Positions 6,936 through 15,579 are shown, counted from the first letter of the stretch. The stretch: DNA of 64,000 nucleotides from Dryocola clanedunensis_A (GCA_038405435.1 JBBYHZ010000001.1), one strand, 5' to 3'. Program-made: numbers and translations. The notes: generated by a model not told the origin, from the letters alone.

Positions 6936-8476
6936 CCCTTTCAGCACAAGCAGCCCGTGAGCAAAGCACGCCGGAAGTCATTATTGAGACCCGTGATTTA
7001 TCCCGCGTGTATCCAGGCGTTGTGGCCCTGGATAGCATCAACTACCGGGTTTATCGCAACAAAGTCAACGTGCTTATTGGCGAAAATGGAGCCGGGAAAT
7101 CAACCATGATGAAAATGCTGGCGGGCGTGGAATCCCCCTCCTCCGGGCAGATTTTTCTTGATGGCGAGCCGGTCACCTTAAGCTCCACGCATCAGGCGGA
7201 AAAGCACGGTATCAGCATTATTTTTCAGGAACTTAACCTGTTCCCGAATATGAATGTGATGGACAACATTTTTATCGCCAACGAGTTTTTCCAGCGCGGG
7301 CGCATTAACGAAGCGTACCAGTACGAGCTGGCGAAAAGCCTACTGGAACGCCTTGAACTGGATGTCGATCCGCTCACGCCGCTGGGGGAGCTGGGTATTG
7401 GCCACCAGCAGCTGGTGGAGATCGCCCGGGCACTGTCAAAAGACACCCGCGTACTGATTATGGATGAGCCGACCTCGGCCCTAAGCCAGTCTGAAGTCAA
7501 AATTCTCTTTAACGTCATTGAGCAGCTTAAGCGCCGTGGCGTGACCATCATCTACATTTCGCACCGCCTGGAAGAGCTGATGGAGATTGGCGACCACATC
7601 ACCATTTTCCGCGACGGGCGCTTTGTCTCCGAGCGCAGCGTCAGCGATGCCAGCATTCCGTGGATCATCGAGCAGATGGTAGGTGACAAAAGAAAGCACT
7701 TCGACTATCAGCCCGCCCCTCGCGGAGTCCGCGTGCTGCGCGTTGAAGGGCTGACCGCCCTGCATCAAAGCGGCGGCTACAGGCTGAACAACGTGGCCTT
7801 TGATCTGCACAAAGGTGAAGTCATCGGCATCTACGGCCTGCTCGGCGCCGGGCGCACCGAACTGTTTAAGGGGCTGATCGGCCTGCTGCCCTGCCAGCAG
7901 GGCAGCATTCATCTGAACGACGAGAACATCTGTAAATCTTCTTTTCAGGCAAGGCTACGAAAAGGGCTGGCGCTGGTACCCGAAGATCGGCAGGGGGAAG
8001 GCGTCATCCAGATGATGTCCATCCGGTCCAATATGACGCTCTCGAAGCTGAGTTTGCAGGGTTTTCGTCGCGCCTGGACATGGCTCAACCCGCAGCGGGA
8101 GCAAACCCGCGTCGGCGATATGGTTCAGCAGCTGGCCATCAAGGTTAGCGATACCGGGCTGCCCATTACCTCACTAAGCGGGGGCAACCAGCAAAAGGTC
8201 GTGCTCGGCAAGGCGCTGATGACCAATCCGCAGGTTGTCCTGCTGGACGAGCCAACGCGAGGCATCGATGTAGGGGCTAAAACGGATGTTTATCATCTGA
8301 TTGGCCGCATGGCTCACCAGGGCCTGGCGGTGATGTTTTCCTCCTCTGAGCTTGATGAAGTTATGGCGCTGGCCGACCGTATTCTGGTCATGGCGGACGG
8401 GCGTATTACCGCCGACCTGTCCCGCCAGCAGATCACTCGTGAACGGTTAATTACCGCTTCAACCCCTCAAGATTAA
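6932..8476 (+). CDS. Ribose-type ABC transporter ATP-binding protein (two NBDs)
   Basis: RbsA/MglA-type ATPase of 514 aa with two fused nucleotide-binding domains. The first has Walker A GENGAGKS at residues 50-57 and Walker B LIMDEPTSAL. The second has the degenerate P-loop (GLLGAGRTE) and intact LSGGNQQKV signature and LLDEPTRGID motifs typical of this family. I chose ATG 6932, which overlaps the upstream stop codon, over the longer frame starting at 6863 inside that gene. It powers the importer formed with the permease at 8495 and the binding protein at 5330. Confidence 0.94.
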   Translation: MTLSAQAAREQSTPEVIIETRDLSRVYPGVVALDSINYRVYRNKVNVLIGENGAGKSTMMKMLAGVESPSSGQIFLDGEPVTLSSTHQAEKHGISIIFQELNLFPNMNVMDNIFIANEFFQRGRINEAYQYELAKSLLERLELDVDPLTPLGELGIGHQQLVEIARALSKDTRVLIMDEPTSALSQSEVKILFNVIEQLKRRGVTIIYISHRLEELMEIGDHITIFRDGRFVSERSVSDASIPWIIEQMVGDKRKHFDYQPAPRGVRVLRVEGLTALHQSGGYRLNNVAFDLHKGEVIGIYGLLGAGRTELFKGLIGLLPCQQGSIHLNDENICKSSFQARLRKGLALVPEDRQGEGVIQMMSIRSNMTLSKLSLQGFRRAWTWLNPQREQTRVGDMVQQLAIKVSDTGLPITSLSGGNQQKVVLGKALMTNPQVVLLDEPTRGIDVGAKTDVYHLIGRMAHQGLAVMFSSSELDEVMALADRILVMADGRITADLSRQQITRERLITASTPQD

Positions 8477-8494
8477 TTCAGGCAGGAGCTGCTC

Positions 8495-9562
8495 ATGAAC
8501 CAGAAATATATGTTGTATATGTACCTGCTGAAAGCGAGAACGTTTATCGCACTTCTTCTTGTCGTCATCTTTTTCAGCGTAATGGTGCCTAACTTTCTGA
8601 CAACCTCCAATCTGCTGATCATGACTCAGCACGTTGCCATTACCGGGCTGCTGGCTATTGGTATGACGCTTGTGATCCTGACCGGGGGAATCGATCTCTC
8701 GGTGGGGGCCGTCGCCGGGATCTGCGGCATGGTGGCGGGCGCACTGTTAACCAACGGTCTGCCTTTATGGAATGGCTCAATCATCTTCTTCAACGTGCCG
8801 GAAGTGATTCTGATCGTCGCCGTCTTCGGCATTCTGATCGGGTTTGTTAATGGTACCGTCGTCACCCGTTTTGGCGTTGCGCCCTTTATTTGTACTCTGG
8901 GCATGATGTATGTCGCGCGCGGCTCCGCCTTGTTATTCAACGACGGTAGCACCTACGCCAACCTTAACGGCATGGAAGCGCTGGGCAATACCGGCTTTTC
9001 AATCCTGGGATCTGGTTCGCTGCTCGGCATTTATATTCCTATCTGGCTGATGGTCGGCTTCCTTCTGCTGAGCCTGTGGCTGACAACCAAAACGCCGCTG
9101 GGCCGCTACATCTACGCCATCGGCGGCAATGAGTCCGCCGCTCGCCTGGCCGGCGTGCCGATCGTCAAATCCAAAATCTTTGTCTATGCCTTCTCGGGGC
9201 TGTGTGCAGGCATAGTCGGGCTGGTTGTGGCCTCGCAGCTCCAGACCGCGCACCCGATGACCGGCAATATGTTTGAGATGGACGCCATTGGCGCCACGGT
9301 GCTGGGCGGCACCGCACTGGCGGGAGGCCGTGGCCGGGTATCCGGGTCGATCATTGGCGCATTTGTCATCGTCTTTCTGGCCGACGGTATGGTGATGATG
9401 GGCGTCAGCGATTTCTGGCAGATGGTGATTAAAGGCCTGGTTATCGTCACCGCAGTGATCGTCGATCAATTCCAGCAGCGCCTGCAAAACAAGGTGATTC
9501 TGATGCGCCGCCACGAAGAAAAAATGGCCGTCCCCTCAGCGTCACAGCCGACTCAGAGTTAA
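8495..9562 (+). CDS. Ribose-type ABC transporter permease
   Basis: Integral membrane permease of 355 aa, RbsC family, with about eight to ten hydrophobic helices and the conserved GMTLVILTGGIDLSVG segment. The coupling-loop region near the C-terminus includes GATVLGGTALAGGRGRVSGS. It starts 18 bp after the ATPase with a GGCAGGAGCT ribosome-binding site. It forms the channel of the sugar importer; two copies are expected per transporter since only one permease gene is present. Confidence 0.94.
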   Translation: MNQKYMLYMYLLKARTFIALLLVVIFFSVMVPNFLTTSNLLIMTQHVAITGLLAIGMTLVILTGGIDLSVGAVAGICGMVAGALLTNGLPLWNGSIIFFNVPEVILIVAVFGILIGFVNGTVVTRFGVAPFICTLGMMYVARGSALLFNDGSTYANLNGMEALGNTGFSILGSGSLLGIYIPIWLMVGFLLLSLWLTTKTPLGRYIYAIGGNESAARLAGVPIVKSKIFVYAFSGLCAGIVGLVVASQLQTAHPMTGNMFEMDAIGATVLGGTALAGGRGRVSGSIIGAFVIVFLADGMVMMGVSDFWQMVIKGLVIVTAVIVDQFQQRLQNKVILMRRHEEKMAVPSASQPTQS

Positions 9563-9584
9563 TCAAGAAATTCAGGAGAGATAA

Positions 9585-10382
9585 ATGAACAGAGATTTTC
9601 AACACAAAACCGTGGTTATCACTGGTGCCTGCCGGGGCATTGGCGCAGGTATCGCTGAACGTTTTGCCCGCGACGGCGCAAAACTGGTAATGGTTTCTAA
9701 TGCCGAACGCATTCATGAAACGGCGGACGCGCTGCGCGAGCGTTATCAGGCGGAAATTCTGTCTCTGGTGGTGGACGTCACCGACGAAGCACAGGTGAAA
9801 AGCCTGTACGAACAGGCGGCTGCCCGCTTTGGCCATATCGACGTATCGATTCAAAACGCGGGCGTCATCACCATCGATTACTTCGACAGCATGCCAAAAA
9901 TCGACTTCGAAAAAGTCCTCGCCGTGAATACCACGGCGGTGTGGCTGTGCTGCCGCGAAGCCGCTAAATATATGGTCAAACAAAATCAGGGTCGCCTGAT
10001 CAACACCTCTTCAGGCCAGGGCCGCCAGGGCTTTATTTATACCCCCCACTACGCGGCCAGCAAGATGGGCGTCATAGGGATCACCCAAAGCCTCGCCCAC
10101 GAACTTGCTCCCTCAAACATCACGGTGAACGCCTTCTGCCCCGGCATTATCGAAAGCGAAATGTGGGAGTACAACGACCGGGTATGGGGTGAAATTCTCA
10201 GCACTGACGCCAAACGCTACGGCAAAGGTGAGCTGATGGCCGAATGGGTTGAGGGCATCCCACTCAAGCGGGCAGGTAAACCAGAAGATGTTGCTGGACT
10301 GGTGGCATTTCTGGCCTCTGACGATGCGCGCTATATCACCGGCCAGACGATCAATGTCGATGGCGGGCTGATTATGTCCTGA
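9585..10382 (+). CDS. Short-chain dehydrogenase/reductase 1 of the catabolic operon
   Basis: Classical SDR of 265 aa. The cofactor motif is TGACRGIG (13-20), the structural NAG is at 91-93, and the catalytic set is Asn115, Ser143, Tyr156 and Lys160. The ending VDGGLIMS is typical of polyol and sugar dehydrogenases. A GGAGAG ribosome-binding site precedes the ATG, 22 bp after the permease. It probably oxidises a polyol or interconverts pathway intermediates with NAD(P). Because a second, quite different SDR follows, the two may act on different hydroxyls or in successive steps. The substrate is unknown. Confidence 0.88.
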   Translation: MNRDFQHKTVVITGACRGIGAGIAERFARDGAKLVMVSNAERIHETADALRERYQAEILSLVVDVTDEAQVKSLYEQAAARFGHIDVSIQNAGVITIDYFDSMPKIDFEKVLAVNTTAVWLCCREAAKYMVKQNQGRLINTSSGQGRQGFIYTPHYAASKMGVIGITQSLAHELAPSNITVNAFCPGIIESEMWEYNDRVWGEILSTDAKRYGKGELMAEWVEGIPLKRAGKPEDVAGLVAFLASDDARYITGQTINVDGGLIMS

Positions 10383-10430
10383 GGGCAAAGATGCCCCTTC
10401 ATTTATCAAAGCAGCAGAAAAGGAATACAG

Positions 10431-11216
10431 ATGATCGCAAAAGATTTCTCACAGCAGCTTTTCAATCTCCAGGGTCGAGTCGCTTTCGTGACGGGTGCAG
10501 GCAGCGGTATTGGACAGATGATTGCCTGCGGCCTGGCGAGTGCCGGCGCAAATATCGTCTGCTTTGATGTCCGCGAAGACCAGGGCCTGAACGAGACGGT
10601 GGACGCCGTTCAGGCTATGGGCCAAAAGGCTTGCCTGTTCGTCGGCGACGTACGCAAACTGAGCGACCTGCGTGAGGCCATGGCGCAGACAAAAAGTCAT
10701 TTCGGTCGTCTGGACATTGCCGTCAACGCCGCTGGCATTGCTAATGCCAATCCGGCACTGGAAATGGAGGCAGAGCAGTGGCAGCGCGTGATCGACATCA
10801 ACCTGACGGGCGTATGGAACTCCTGCAAAGCCGAGGCGGAACTGATGCTGGAAAGCGGCAGCGGCTCCATCATTAACATCGCTTCCATGTCGGGAATTAT
10901 CGTCAATCGAGGTCTGGAGCAGGCGCATTACAACAGCTCGAAAGCAGGTGTGATTCACCTCTCCAAAAGCCTGGCGATGGAATGGGTGAACAAAAACATC
11001 CGCGTTAATTCCATCAGCCCTGGATACACGGCAACGCCGATGAATACCCGACCGGAAATGGTGCACCAGACGAAAGAGTTTGAAAGCCAGACGCCGATCC
11101 AGCGCATGGCGAAAGTGGAGGAAATGGCGGGCCCGGCTATATTCCTGGCCAGCGACGCCGCGTCTTTCTGTACCGGAGTGGATTTAGTCGTGGATGGCGG
11201 GTTTGTTTGCTGGTGA
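10431..11216 (+). CDS. Short-chain dehydrogenase/reductase 2 of the catabolic operon
   Basis: Classical SDR of 261 aa with cofactor motif TGAGSGIG (21-28), an Asp at about 46 at the end of the second strand (favouring NAD over NADP), NAAG at 99-102, and catalytic Ser154, Tyr167 and Lys171. It resembles the family containing D-arabinitol, sorbitol and threitol dehydrogenases but cannot be assigned further. It is the last gene of the operon that starts with the kinase, 48 bp after SDR 1, and is followed by a hairpin. Together with the kinase and transketolase it points to a polyol as the imported compound. Confidence 0.88.
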   Translation: MIAKDFSQQLFNLQGRVAFVTGAGSGIGQMIACGLASAGANIVCFDVREDQGLNETVDAVQAMGQKACLFVGDVRKLSDLREAMAQTKSHFGRLDIAVNAAGIANANPALEMEAEQWQRVIDINLTGVWNSCKAEAELMLESGSGSIINIASMSGIIVNRGLEQAHYNSSKAGVIHLSKSLAMEWVNKNIRVNSISPGYTATPMNTRPEMVHQTKEFESQTPIQRMAKVEEMAGPAIFLASDAASFCTGVDLVVDGGFVCW

Positions 11217-11221
11217 TTTTA

Positions 11222-11252
11222 GCTGGCCGTGCCGTAGCCAGCCTTTCACTTT
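11222..11252 (+). terminator. Probable terminator of the catabolic operon
   Basis: Stem GCTGGC / GCCAGC with a nine-base loop, followed by the pyrimidine-rich CTTTCACTTT. It begins six bases after the second dehydrogenase. Confidence 0.5.
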
Positions 11253-11311
11253 CCACGGCACTGGTTTAGCATCCTGTTAATTCAAGTTGCACAGGAAGCG
11301 TTACGGAGCCT

Positions 11312-11839
11312 ATGACTGTTCAAACCATCTCCCCCGCGGAGGCCAAAGTCCTGCTTGCACAAGGTGCGGCGCTGATCGACATTCGCGAGCGTGACGAGTA
11401 CGCGCGTGAAAATATTCCCGAGGCGCATCTGCTTTCGCTTTCCGCCATCGATAAGGGAGATCGTCTTGGCCCCTTCGATCCTTTCGACACGGTGATTTTT
11501 TACTGCCAGTCCGGGATGCGCACCTCGCAGAATGCACAGAAGCTTGAGGCTGCCGTCGAACCGGCGAAGGTGATGCTGATTGAGGGTGGGCTGAACGCCT
11601 GGAAGAAAGAGGGCCAGGAAATTCTGGCAGACAGCTCCCAGCCGCTGCTGGTGATGCGTCAGGTGCAGATTGTGGCGGGTTCGCTCATTCTGGCAGGTGT
11701 CGTGCTTGGCTATGCCGTTCATCCGGGGTTCTTCATGCTGTCCGGCTTCGTCGGCGCTGGCCTGCTGTTTGCCGGTATCAGCGGTTTTTGCGGCATGGCC
11801 CGCCTTCTGGAAGGCATGCCCTGGAACCGTCGTCGATAG
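11312..11839 (+). CDS. ygaP: Rhodanese-domain inner membrane sulfurtransferase YgaP
   Basis: 175 aa, close to E. coli YgaP (174 aa). The N-terminal rhodanese domain (1 to about 110) has the catalytic Cys65 in the loop CQSGMRTS. Two C-terminal transmembrane helices (about 120-165) end in a short GMARLLEGMPWN tail. The family is a membrane-bound thiosulfate sulfurtransferase. It marks the return to conserved backbone DNA after the accessory sugar locus. The usual partner regulator ygaV is not present upstream in the window. Confidence 0.93.
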   Translation: MTVQTISPAEAKVLLAQGAALIDIRERDEYARENIPEAHLLSLSAIDKGDRLGPFDPFDTVIFYCQSGMRTSQNAQKLEAAVEPAKVMLIEGGLNAWKKEGQEILADSSQPLLVMRQVQIVAGSLILAGVVLGYAVHPGFFMLSGFVGAGLLFAGISGFCGMARLLEGMPWNRRR

Positions 11840-11908
11840 CGGCTGCTTTCTCGCATTAACTGATCTATGGTTAAAGCAGGGTTCCTTCACGAAGATAAGA
11901 GGCGAAAT

Positions 11909-12088
11909 ATGTTTAAAGCAGGCGATCTCGTCCAGCCGAAAAAAGGCGGACCAAAAATGGAAGTGATTGACGTTCAGGGGGAAGAGGTGACCTGTACGCC
12001 AGCGAATATTCTCAGCGGCGAGAAAATCACTTTTAAGGCCTCGGAGCTGGCGTTTTATCAGGAAGAAGGGGATTTCGGCGTCTGCTGA
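11909..12088 (+). CDS. DUF2158 small protein (YodC-like)
   Basis: Small soluble protein of 59 aa opening MFKAGDLVQPKKGGPKMEV, the signature of the DUF2158/YodC family: a short SH3-like beta barrel of unknown function. I chose ATG 11909, preceded by AAGAGG, over the ATG at 11867, because the family starts at this Met. It lies 69 bp after ygaP. In E. coli K-12 yodC is elsewhere in the genome and stpA occupies this position. Confidence 0.85.
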   Translation: MFKAGDLVQPKKGGPKMEVIDVQGEEVTCTPANILSGEKITFKASELAFYQEEGDFGVC

Positions 12089-12194
12089 CCCCGGCCCTGC
12101 TGGCGGGTTACGCCCCGCCAGCCACAAATAAAATATGCCCTGTCCATGTCATCGCCAGTTCTCAACAACCGGGCACTGCGGTATATAGCGCTAA

Positions 12195-12482
12195 TCAATA
12201 GCCCTTTTCGTAACCCGCCAAAAAACACTTTACCGCCGCATCGGCATTCACTTCTCTGAAGAAATCCGCCACCAGCTCTTTATCGAGGTTGTAGCGCCTC
12301 GTCAGCACGCCAGCTTCCCATGCCGCGCGCTGACGGTTTCCGGTTTGCTCGGAGATACGGTGCGTAAATCCCAGTACAAAGCCTCTTTTATAGTCGGAGC
12401 AAAACCGTGCCACCTGAGCGACACTGTCGGCTTCACGCGCTTTTAACCCCGCCATTAACCCTTTACCAAAATGGTTATCCAC
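12195..12482 (-). CDS. yghW: DUF2623 family protein (YghW-like)
   Basis: 95 aa when begun at GTG 12482, which has an AGGAG ribosome-binding site seven bases upstream; the product then starts MDNHFGKGLMAGLKA, and this length equals that of E. coli YghW as I recall it. The longer frame back to 12572 adds residues with no family resemblance. DUF2623 is a soluble, uncharacterised enterobacterial family. In E. coli this gene sits near the hyb hydrogenase region, so its presence between ygaP and alaE is a lineage-specific arrangement. Confidence 0.85.
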   Translation of the reverse strand: MDNHFGKGLMAGLKAREADSVAQVARFCSDYKRGFVLGFTHRISEQTGNRQRAAWEAGVLTRRYNLDKELVADFFREVNADAAVKCFLAGYEKGY

Positions 12483-12691
12483 CCGGTTGCTCCTGCCTTG
12501 CAAATCGTTATATACATCATTATATAACGATATTTCTGACCTGGGAAAGGACAAAAACCACCCCCAGCACAACCAATTGATTTTTATTAATAAGATGACT
12601 TAAGGGCGAGAAAATCAGGAAAGCGCAGGCGGATCACCCCTTTCAGCGGATTTTATTGACGAAACGGCGATAAATAAAAATTTTGCGCTAA

Positions 12692-12718
12692 TTGCTGAAT
12701 TAAATGCAGGGATATAAT
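12692..12718 (+). promoter_or_regulatory. Possible alaE promoter
   Basis: TTGCTG, 15-bp spacer, then a consensus TATAAT (12713-12718), 88 bp upstream of the alaE start. The -10 is strong but the spacer is short. In E. coli alaE is controlled by Lrp and alanine; I cannot identify an Lrp site by eye. Confidence 0.4.
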
Positions 12719-12806
12719 CTACTCATCTTAAATTACTCAAATCATCAAGCTGGTAATCAGCAAGATTACTGGTGTTTATTACTCGTCACATCCCGGAGCC
12801 AGAATA

Positions 12807-13262
12807 ATGTTTTCTCCTGAGTCACGCCTGCGCCACGTAGCAGCAGATACTTTTGCTATGGTGGTTTATTGCTCGGTAGTGAACATGATGATTGAGATCT
12901 TTCTCTCAGGCATGAGCTTCGACAAGTCCCTCTCTTCACGCCTGGTGGCGGTACCGGTCAATATTTTGATCGCCTGGCCTTACGGCGTCTATCGCGATGC
13001 CTGCATGCGTTTTGCACGCCGCTACAGCCGGGCAAGCTGGGTAAAAAACCTGGCGGACGTGCTGGCCTACGTCACCTTCCAGTCCCCGGTTTACGTGCTG
13101 ATTCTGCTAAGCGTGGGCGCAGACTGGAACCAGATTGCGGCAGCGGTAAGCTCAAATATCGTAGTGTCGATGCTGATGGGGGCGGTTTACGGTTATTTTC
13201 TCGACTACTGCCGTCGGCTGTTCCGCCTGAGCGGATACAGTAACGCCAAAGCAGGCGTCTGA
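12807..13262 (+). CDS. alaE: L-alanine exporter AlaE
   Basis: 151 aa, nearly the same length as E. coli AlaE (149 aa). Inner membrane protein with four predicted helices; the family exports L-alanine and protects against alanine-containing dipeptides. The conserved opening (SPESRLRHVAADTFAMVVYC) and the second-half helices are intact. It stands alone: a 20-bp palindrome separates it from convergent ygaC. Confidence 0.95.
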   Translation: MFSPESRLRHVAADTFAMVVYCSVVNMMIEIFLSGMSFDKSLSSRLVAVPVNILIAWPYGVYRDACMRFARRYSRASWVKNLADVLAYVTFQSPVYVLILLSVGADWNQIAAAVSSNIVVSMLMGAVYGYFLDYCRRLFRLSGYSNAKAGV

Positions 13263-13273
13263 CCCGGGAGCGT

Positions 13274-13293
13274 GACTGGCAGCGCTGCCAGTC
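13274..13293. terminator. Palindrome between alaE and ygaC
   Basis: GACTGGCAGCGCTGCCAGTC is a perfect 20-bp palindrome in the gap between two convergent genes. There is no T-run, so a terminator role is plausible but unproven. Confidence 0.4.
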
Positions 13294-13300
13294 CTGAAGA

Positions 13301-13642
13301 TTAATGCTCGCCAAACAGCCCTGAAAGGTAACGCTCAAGCGCGATGCGGGAGCTGAAGCCGTGCGGAATACCGTAGTGCTGATGTACGTCACCGGCAAGG
13401 TACAGCGGGAACTGCTGATAGTGGTCGCAGGTTTTGATGTCCGTCGCCGGGTCGGCCAGCGACTGGCTGCGCTCTTTCAGCGTCGGATGGATAATCAGCG
13501 CGGTGCGCCCCATGCGGGCTTCGCGATTGACGTAAACATAGTTGTCTCCACGGCGATAGCCGTACGCCTTTGGCGTCACTTCATCCATGGTAAAACCAGC
13601 TTTTTCCAGTACGCGGGCCACCTCATCAGGTCTTAAATACAT
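13301..13642 (-). CDS. ygaC: DUF2002 family protein YgaC
   Basis: 113 aa, matching the conserved enterobacterial YgaC/DUF2002 protein (114 aa in E. coli). It begins MYLRPDEVARVLEKAGF and looks like a small soluble alpha/beta protein. The function is unknown; the E. coli gene is reported as Fur-regulated, but I did not find a clear Fur box here. It is convergent with alaE and divergent from ygaM, as in E. coli. Confidence 0.92.
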   Translation of the reverse strand: MYLRPDEVARVLEKAGFTMDEVTPKAYGYRRGDNYVYVNREARMGRTALIIHPTLKERSQSLADPATDIKTCDHYQQFPLYLAGDVHQHYGIPHGFSSRIALERYLSGLFGEH

Positions 13643-13801
13643 ATTTTTTCCTCGTCATCTTCTTAGCCAGGCAACCATACATTAACCAGCATTAGCACGG
13701 CTTTCGGATTAGTCCATAAAGAAGGTGAAAGTCCGTGACCTGACTCGTTAGTTAACATTATGGTCTACACTGAAAGTCACATCGCAAAAAGGGAGATGCA
13801 A

Positions 13802-14128
13802 ATGTTTAACCGTCCAAATCGAAACGAAGTTGATGAAGGTGTAGATGATATTAACCGTGACGTGAACCAGCTGGCGGATACGCTGGAAGAGGTTCTCAAG
13901 TCTTTCGGTAGCGATGTTAAAGAGGAAGGCGAAGCGGCGCGCAAAAAGGCTGAATCCCTCCTGAAAGAGACACGCGCCCGTATGCAGGGCCGCGGCCGCG
14001 TTAAGCAGGCCGCCTGCGACGCGCTGGGCTGTGCGGATGAATACATTCGCGAAAAACCATGGCAGAGCGTTGGGCTGAGCGCAGCGGTGGGCCTGGTGCT
14101 CGGCGCGCTGCTTTGCTCCCGCCGCTAG
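13802..14128 (+). CDS. ygaM: ElaB/YqjD-family ribosome-associated membrane protein YgaM
   Basis: 108 aa starting MFNRPNRNEVDEG. I chose the ATG at 13802, which follows GGGAGATG, over an upstream ATG at 13760. The first 80 residues form a charged helix (coiled-coil, DUF883), followed by a C-terminal hydrophobic anchor with the GLVLGALL segment and terminal Arg-Arg. Relatives ElaB and YqjD are tail-anchored inner membrane proteins that bind ribosomes in stationary phase. A GC-rich terminator follows. Confidence 0.93.
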   Translation: MFNRPNRNEVDEGVDDINRDVNQLADTLEEVLKSFGSDVKEEGEAARKKAESLLKETRARMQGRGRVKQAACDALGCADEYIREKPWQSVGLSAAVGLVLGALLCSRR

Positions 14129-14174
14129 AGCAGGCTTTGCGCATTCACAGATAGTGATACTCAATGTGCGTCTG

Positions 14175-14205
14175 ACCCCGGTAGCCCTGGCTTCCGGGGT
14201 TTTTA
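14175..14205 (+). terminator. Rho-independent terminator of ygaM
   Basis: Stem ACCCCGG / CCGGGGT with a 12-base loop, followed directly by TTTTA. It overlaps the end of the convergent MocR-type gene by a few bases. Confidence 0.8.
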
Positions 14206-15579
14206 CGTTATGGCCTGGCGAAGCTTCAGCGCATAACGCCTCGCCATCTCATGCGATGTGACGTTGGTGAAGCTCATCACGATCCCGCCCTCGCCCGCTG
14301 GCGTCATTCGCCAGTCGCTTAGCGCCTGCACGGCAAGACCCGCCGCCCGGCCTTTAGCCACCATTGCGCGATCGTCGCCCTGCACGCGCATCACCAGCTG
14401 AATGCCTCCCGCCTGCGGGACCACGTCAAATCCCTGCTCCGCCAGCGCGGCCTCCAGCCAGACTCGTCGCTCACCGTAGCACTGGCGCATTTTTTTCAGA
14501 TGGCGCCAGAAGTGGCCCTCGCGCAGAAAATCGGCAATCGTCTGCTGGATTAATATCGGCACCGTGCAGGGAAGATGCCTGCTCTGGCGCGCAAAGGCGG
14601 CCACCTGCCGTTGAGGCACTACCAGCCACGCGGTGCGCAACGCCGGAAACAGCGACTTGCTGAACGTCCCGGCGTAGATCACCCGCTCCGGCCCGTCCAG
14701 GCTTTTAACCGGCGGCAGCGGCTTGCCGTGGTAGCGGAATTCGCTGTCGTAGTCGTCTTCGATGATCCAGCTCTGCCGCGCGGACGCCCACTCCAGCAGC
14801 TGATGCCGCCGGGTAAGGGAGAGCGCCACGCCCAGCGGGCTTTGGTGCGCGGGCGTTAACAGCGCAAATCGCGCCTCGGGATAATGCTCCAGGCCATAGT
14901 CAATCTGCATTCCCTCGCCGTCCACCGGCACCGGATGTAGCGCCATGCCCGCGTCGGCAAATACCGGGCGGACGTAGCGATAGCCGGGATCTTCCAGCCA
15001 GATGCCATCGCCCGCTTTCGCCAGCGTCCCGACCACCAGCCGCATGGCGGCCTGAAAGCCCGCGGTAATAAAGATTTGCTCCGGCTGGCAGTCGATGCTG
15101 CGCGAAAAGCGCAGGTAGTCCGCTATGGCCTGGCGAAGCGTCGATTCGCCGTTTGCCTCCGGCATCAGCAGATCGTAACGCGTCTGCAGCCGTAACCTTC
15201 TGCCCGTCAACCTCGCCCACAGCGCCCTCGGGAAAGCGTCCAGCGCGGGCAGGCCCATCTGAAAAGGCATCGGTGCCCCCTGCGGCTGGCTGGACGCAAT
15301 GTTTGCGCCGCTGGCCGTCGGGCTTGCGGAGGGGCTGACAAACGTCCCCGCCTGGCCACGCCTCTCCAGCCAGCCCTGAGAAACCAGCTCGCCGTAGGCG
15401 TTTTCCACGGTCGCCCGGGCCACGCCCAGCTCCAGCGCCATCGTCCGGCTGGACGGCAGGCGGCTGTCCGCCGCAAGCTCACCGTCGCCAATCGCCTGTC
15501 TGATCTGGCGGGCAATCTGCTGGTAGCGGGGAATAGCGTGGTGAGCGTTCACTATCATTGAGACGGGCTTGTTTTTCAT
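14203..15579 (-). CDS. MocR/PdxR-type transcriptional regulator (GntR HTH + aminotransferase)
   Basis: 458 aa from ATG 15579. The N-terminal GntR-type winged helix (about 10-75) is followed by an aminotransferase class I domain of about 340 residues. The PLP-binding lysine is the Lys of the YAGTFSKSLFPALR segment, and the DDYDSEF motif before it is intact. Such proteins sense PLP or a PLP adduct and regulate neighbouring genes. It is divergent from an AhpD-like gene 87 bp away, its most likely target. It is not beside pdx genes, so calling it PdxR would be unsafe. Confidence 0.9.
   Translation of the reverse strand: MKNKPVSMIVNAHHAIPRYQQIARQIRQAIGDGELAADSRLPSSRTMALELGVARATVENAYGELVSQGWLERRGQAGTFVSPSASPTASGANIASSQPQGAPMPFQMGLPALDAFPRALWARLTGRRLRLQTRYDLLMPEANGESTLRQAIADYLRFSRSIDCQPEQIFITAGFQAAMRLVVGTLAKAGDGIWLEDPGYRYVRPVFADAGMALHPVPVDGEGMQIDYGLEHYPEARFALLTPAHQSPLGVALSLTRRHQLLEWASARQSWIIEDDYDSEFRYHGKPLPPVKSLDGPERVIYAGTFSKSLFPALRTAWLVVPQRQVAAFARQSRHLPCTVPILIQQTIADFLREGHFWRHLKKMRQCYGERRVWLEAALAEQGFDVVPQAGGIQLVMRVQGDDRAMVAKGRAAGLAVQALSDWRMTPAGEGGIVMSFTNVTSHEMARRYALKLRQAIT

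Noticed and set aside
9447..9983. Antisense frame across the permease end and the first dehydrogenase
   Set aside because: It crosses two well-supported genes and has no independent coding evidence.
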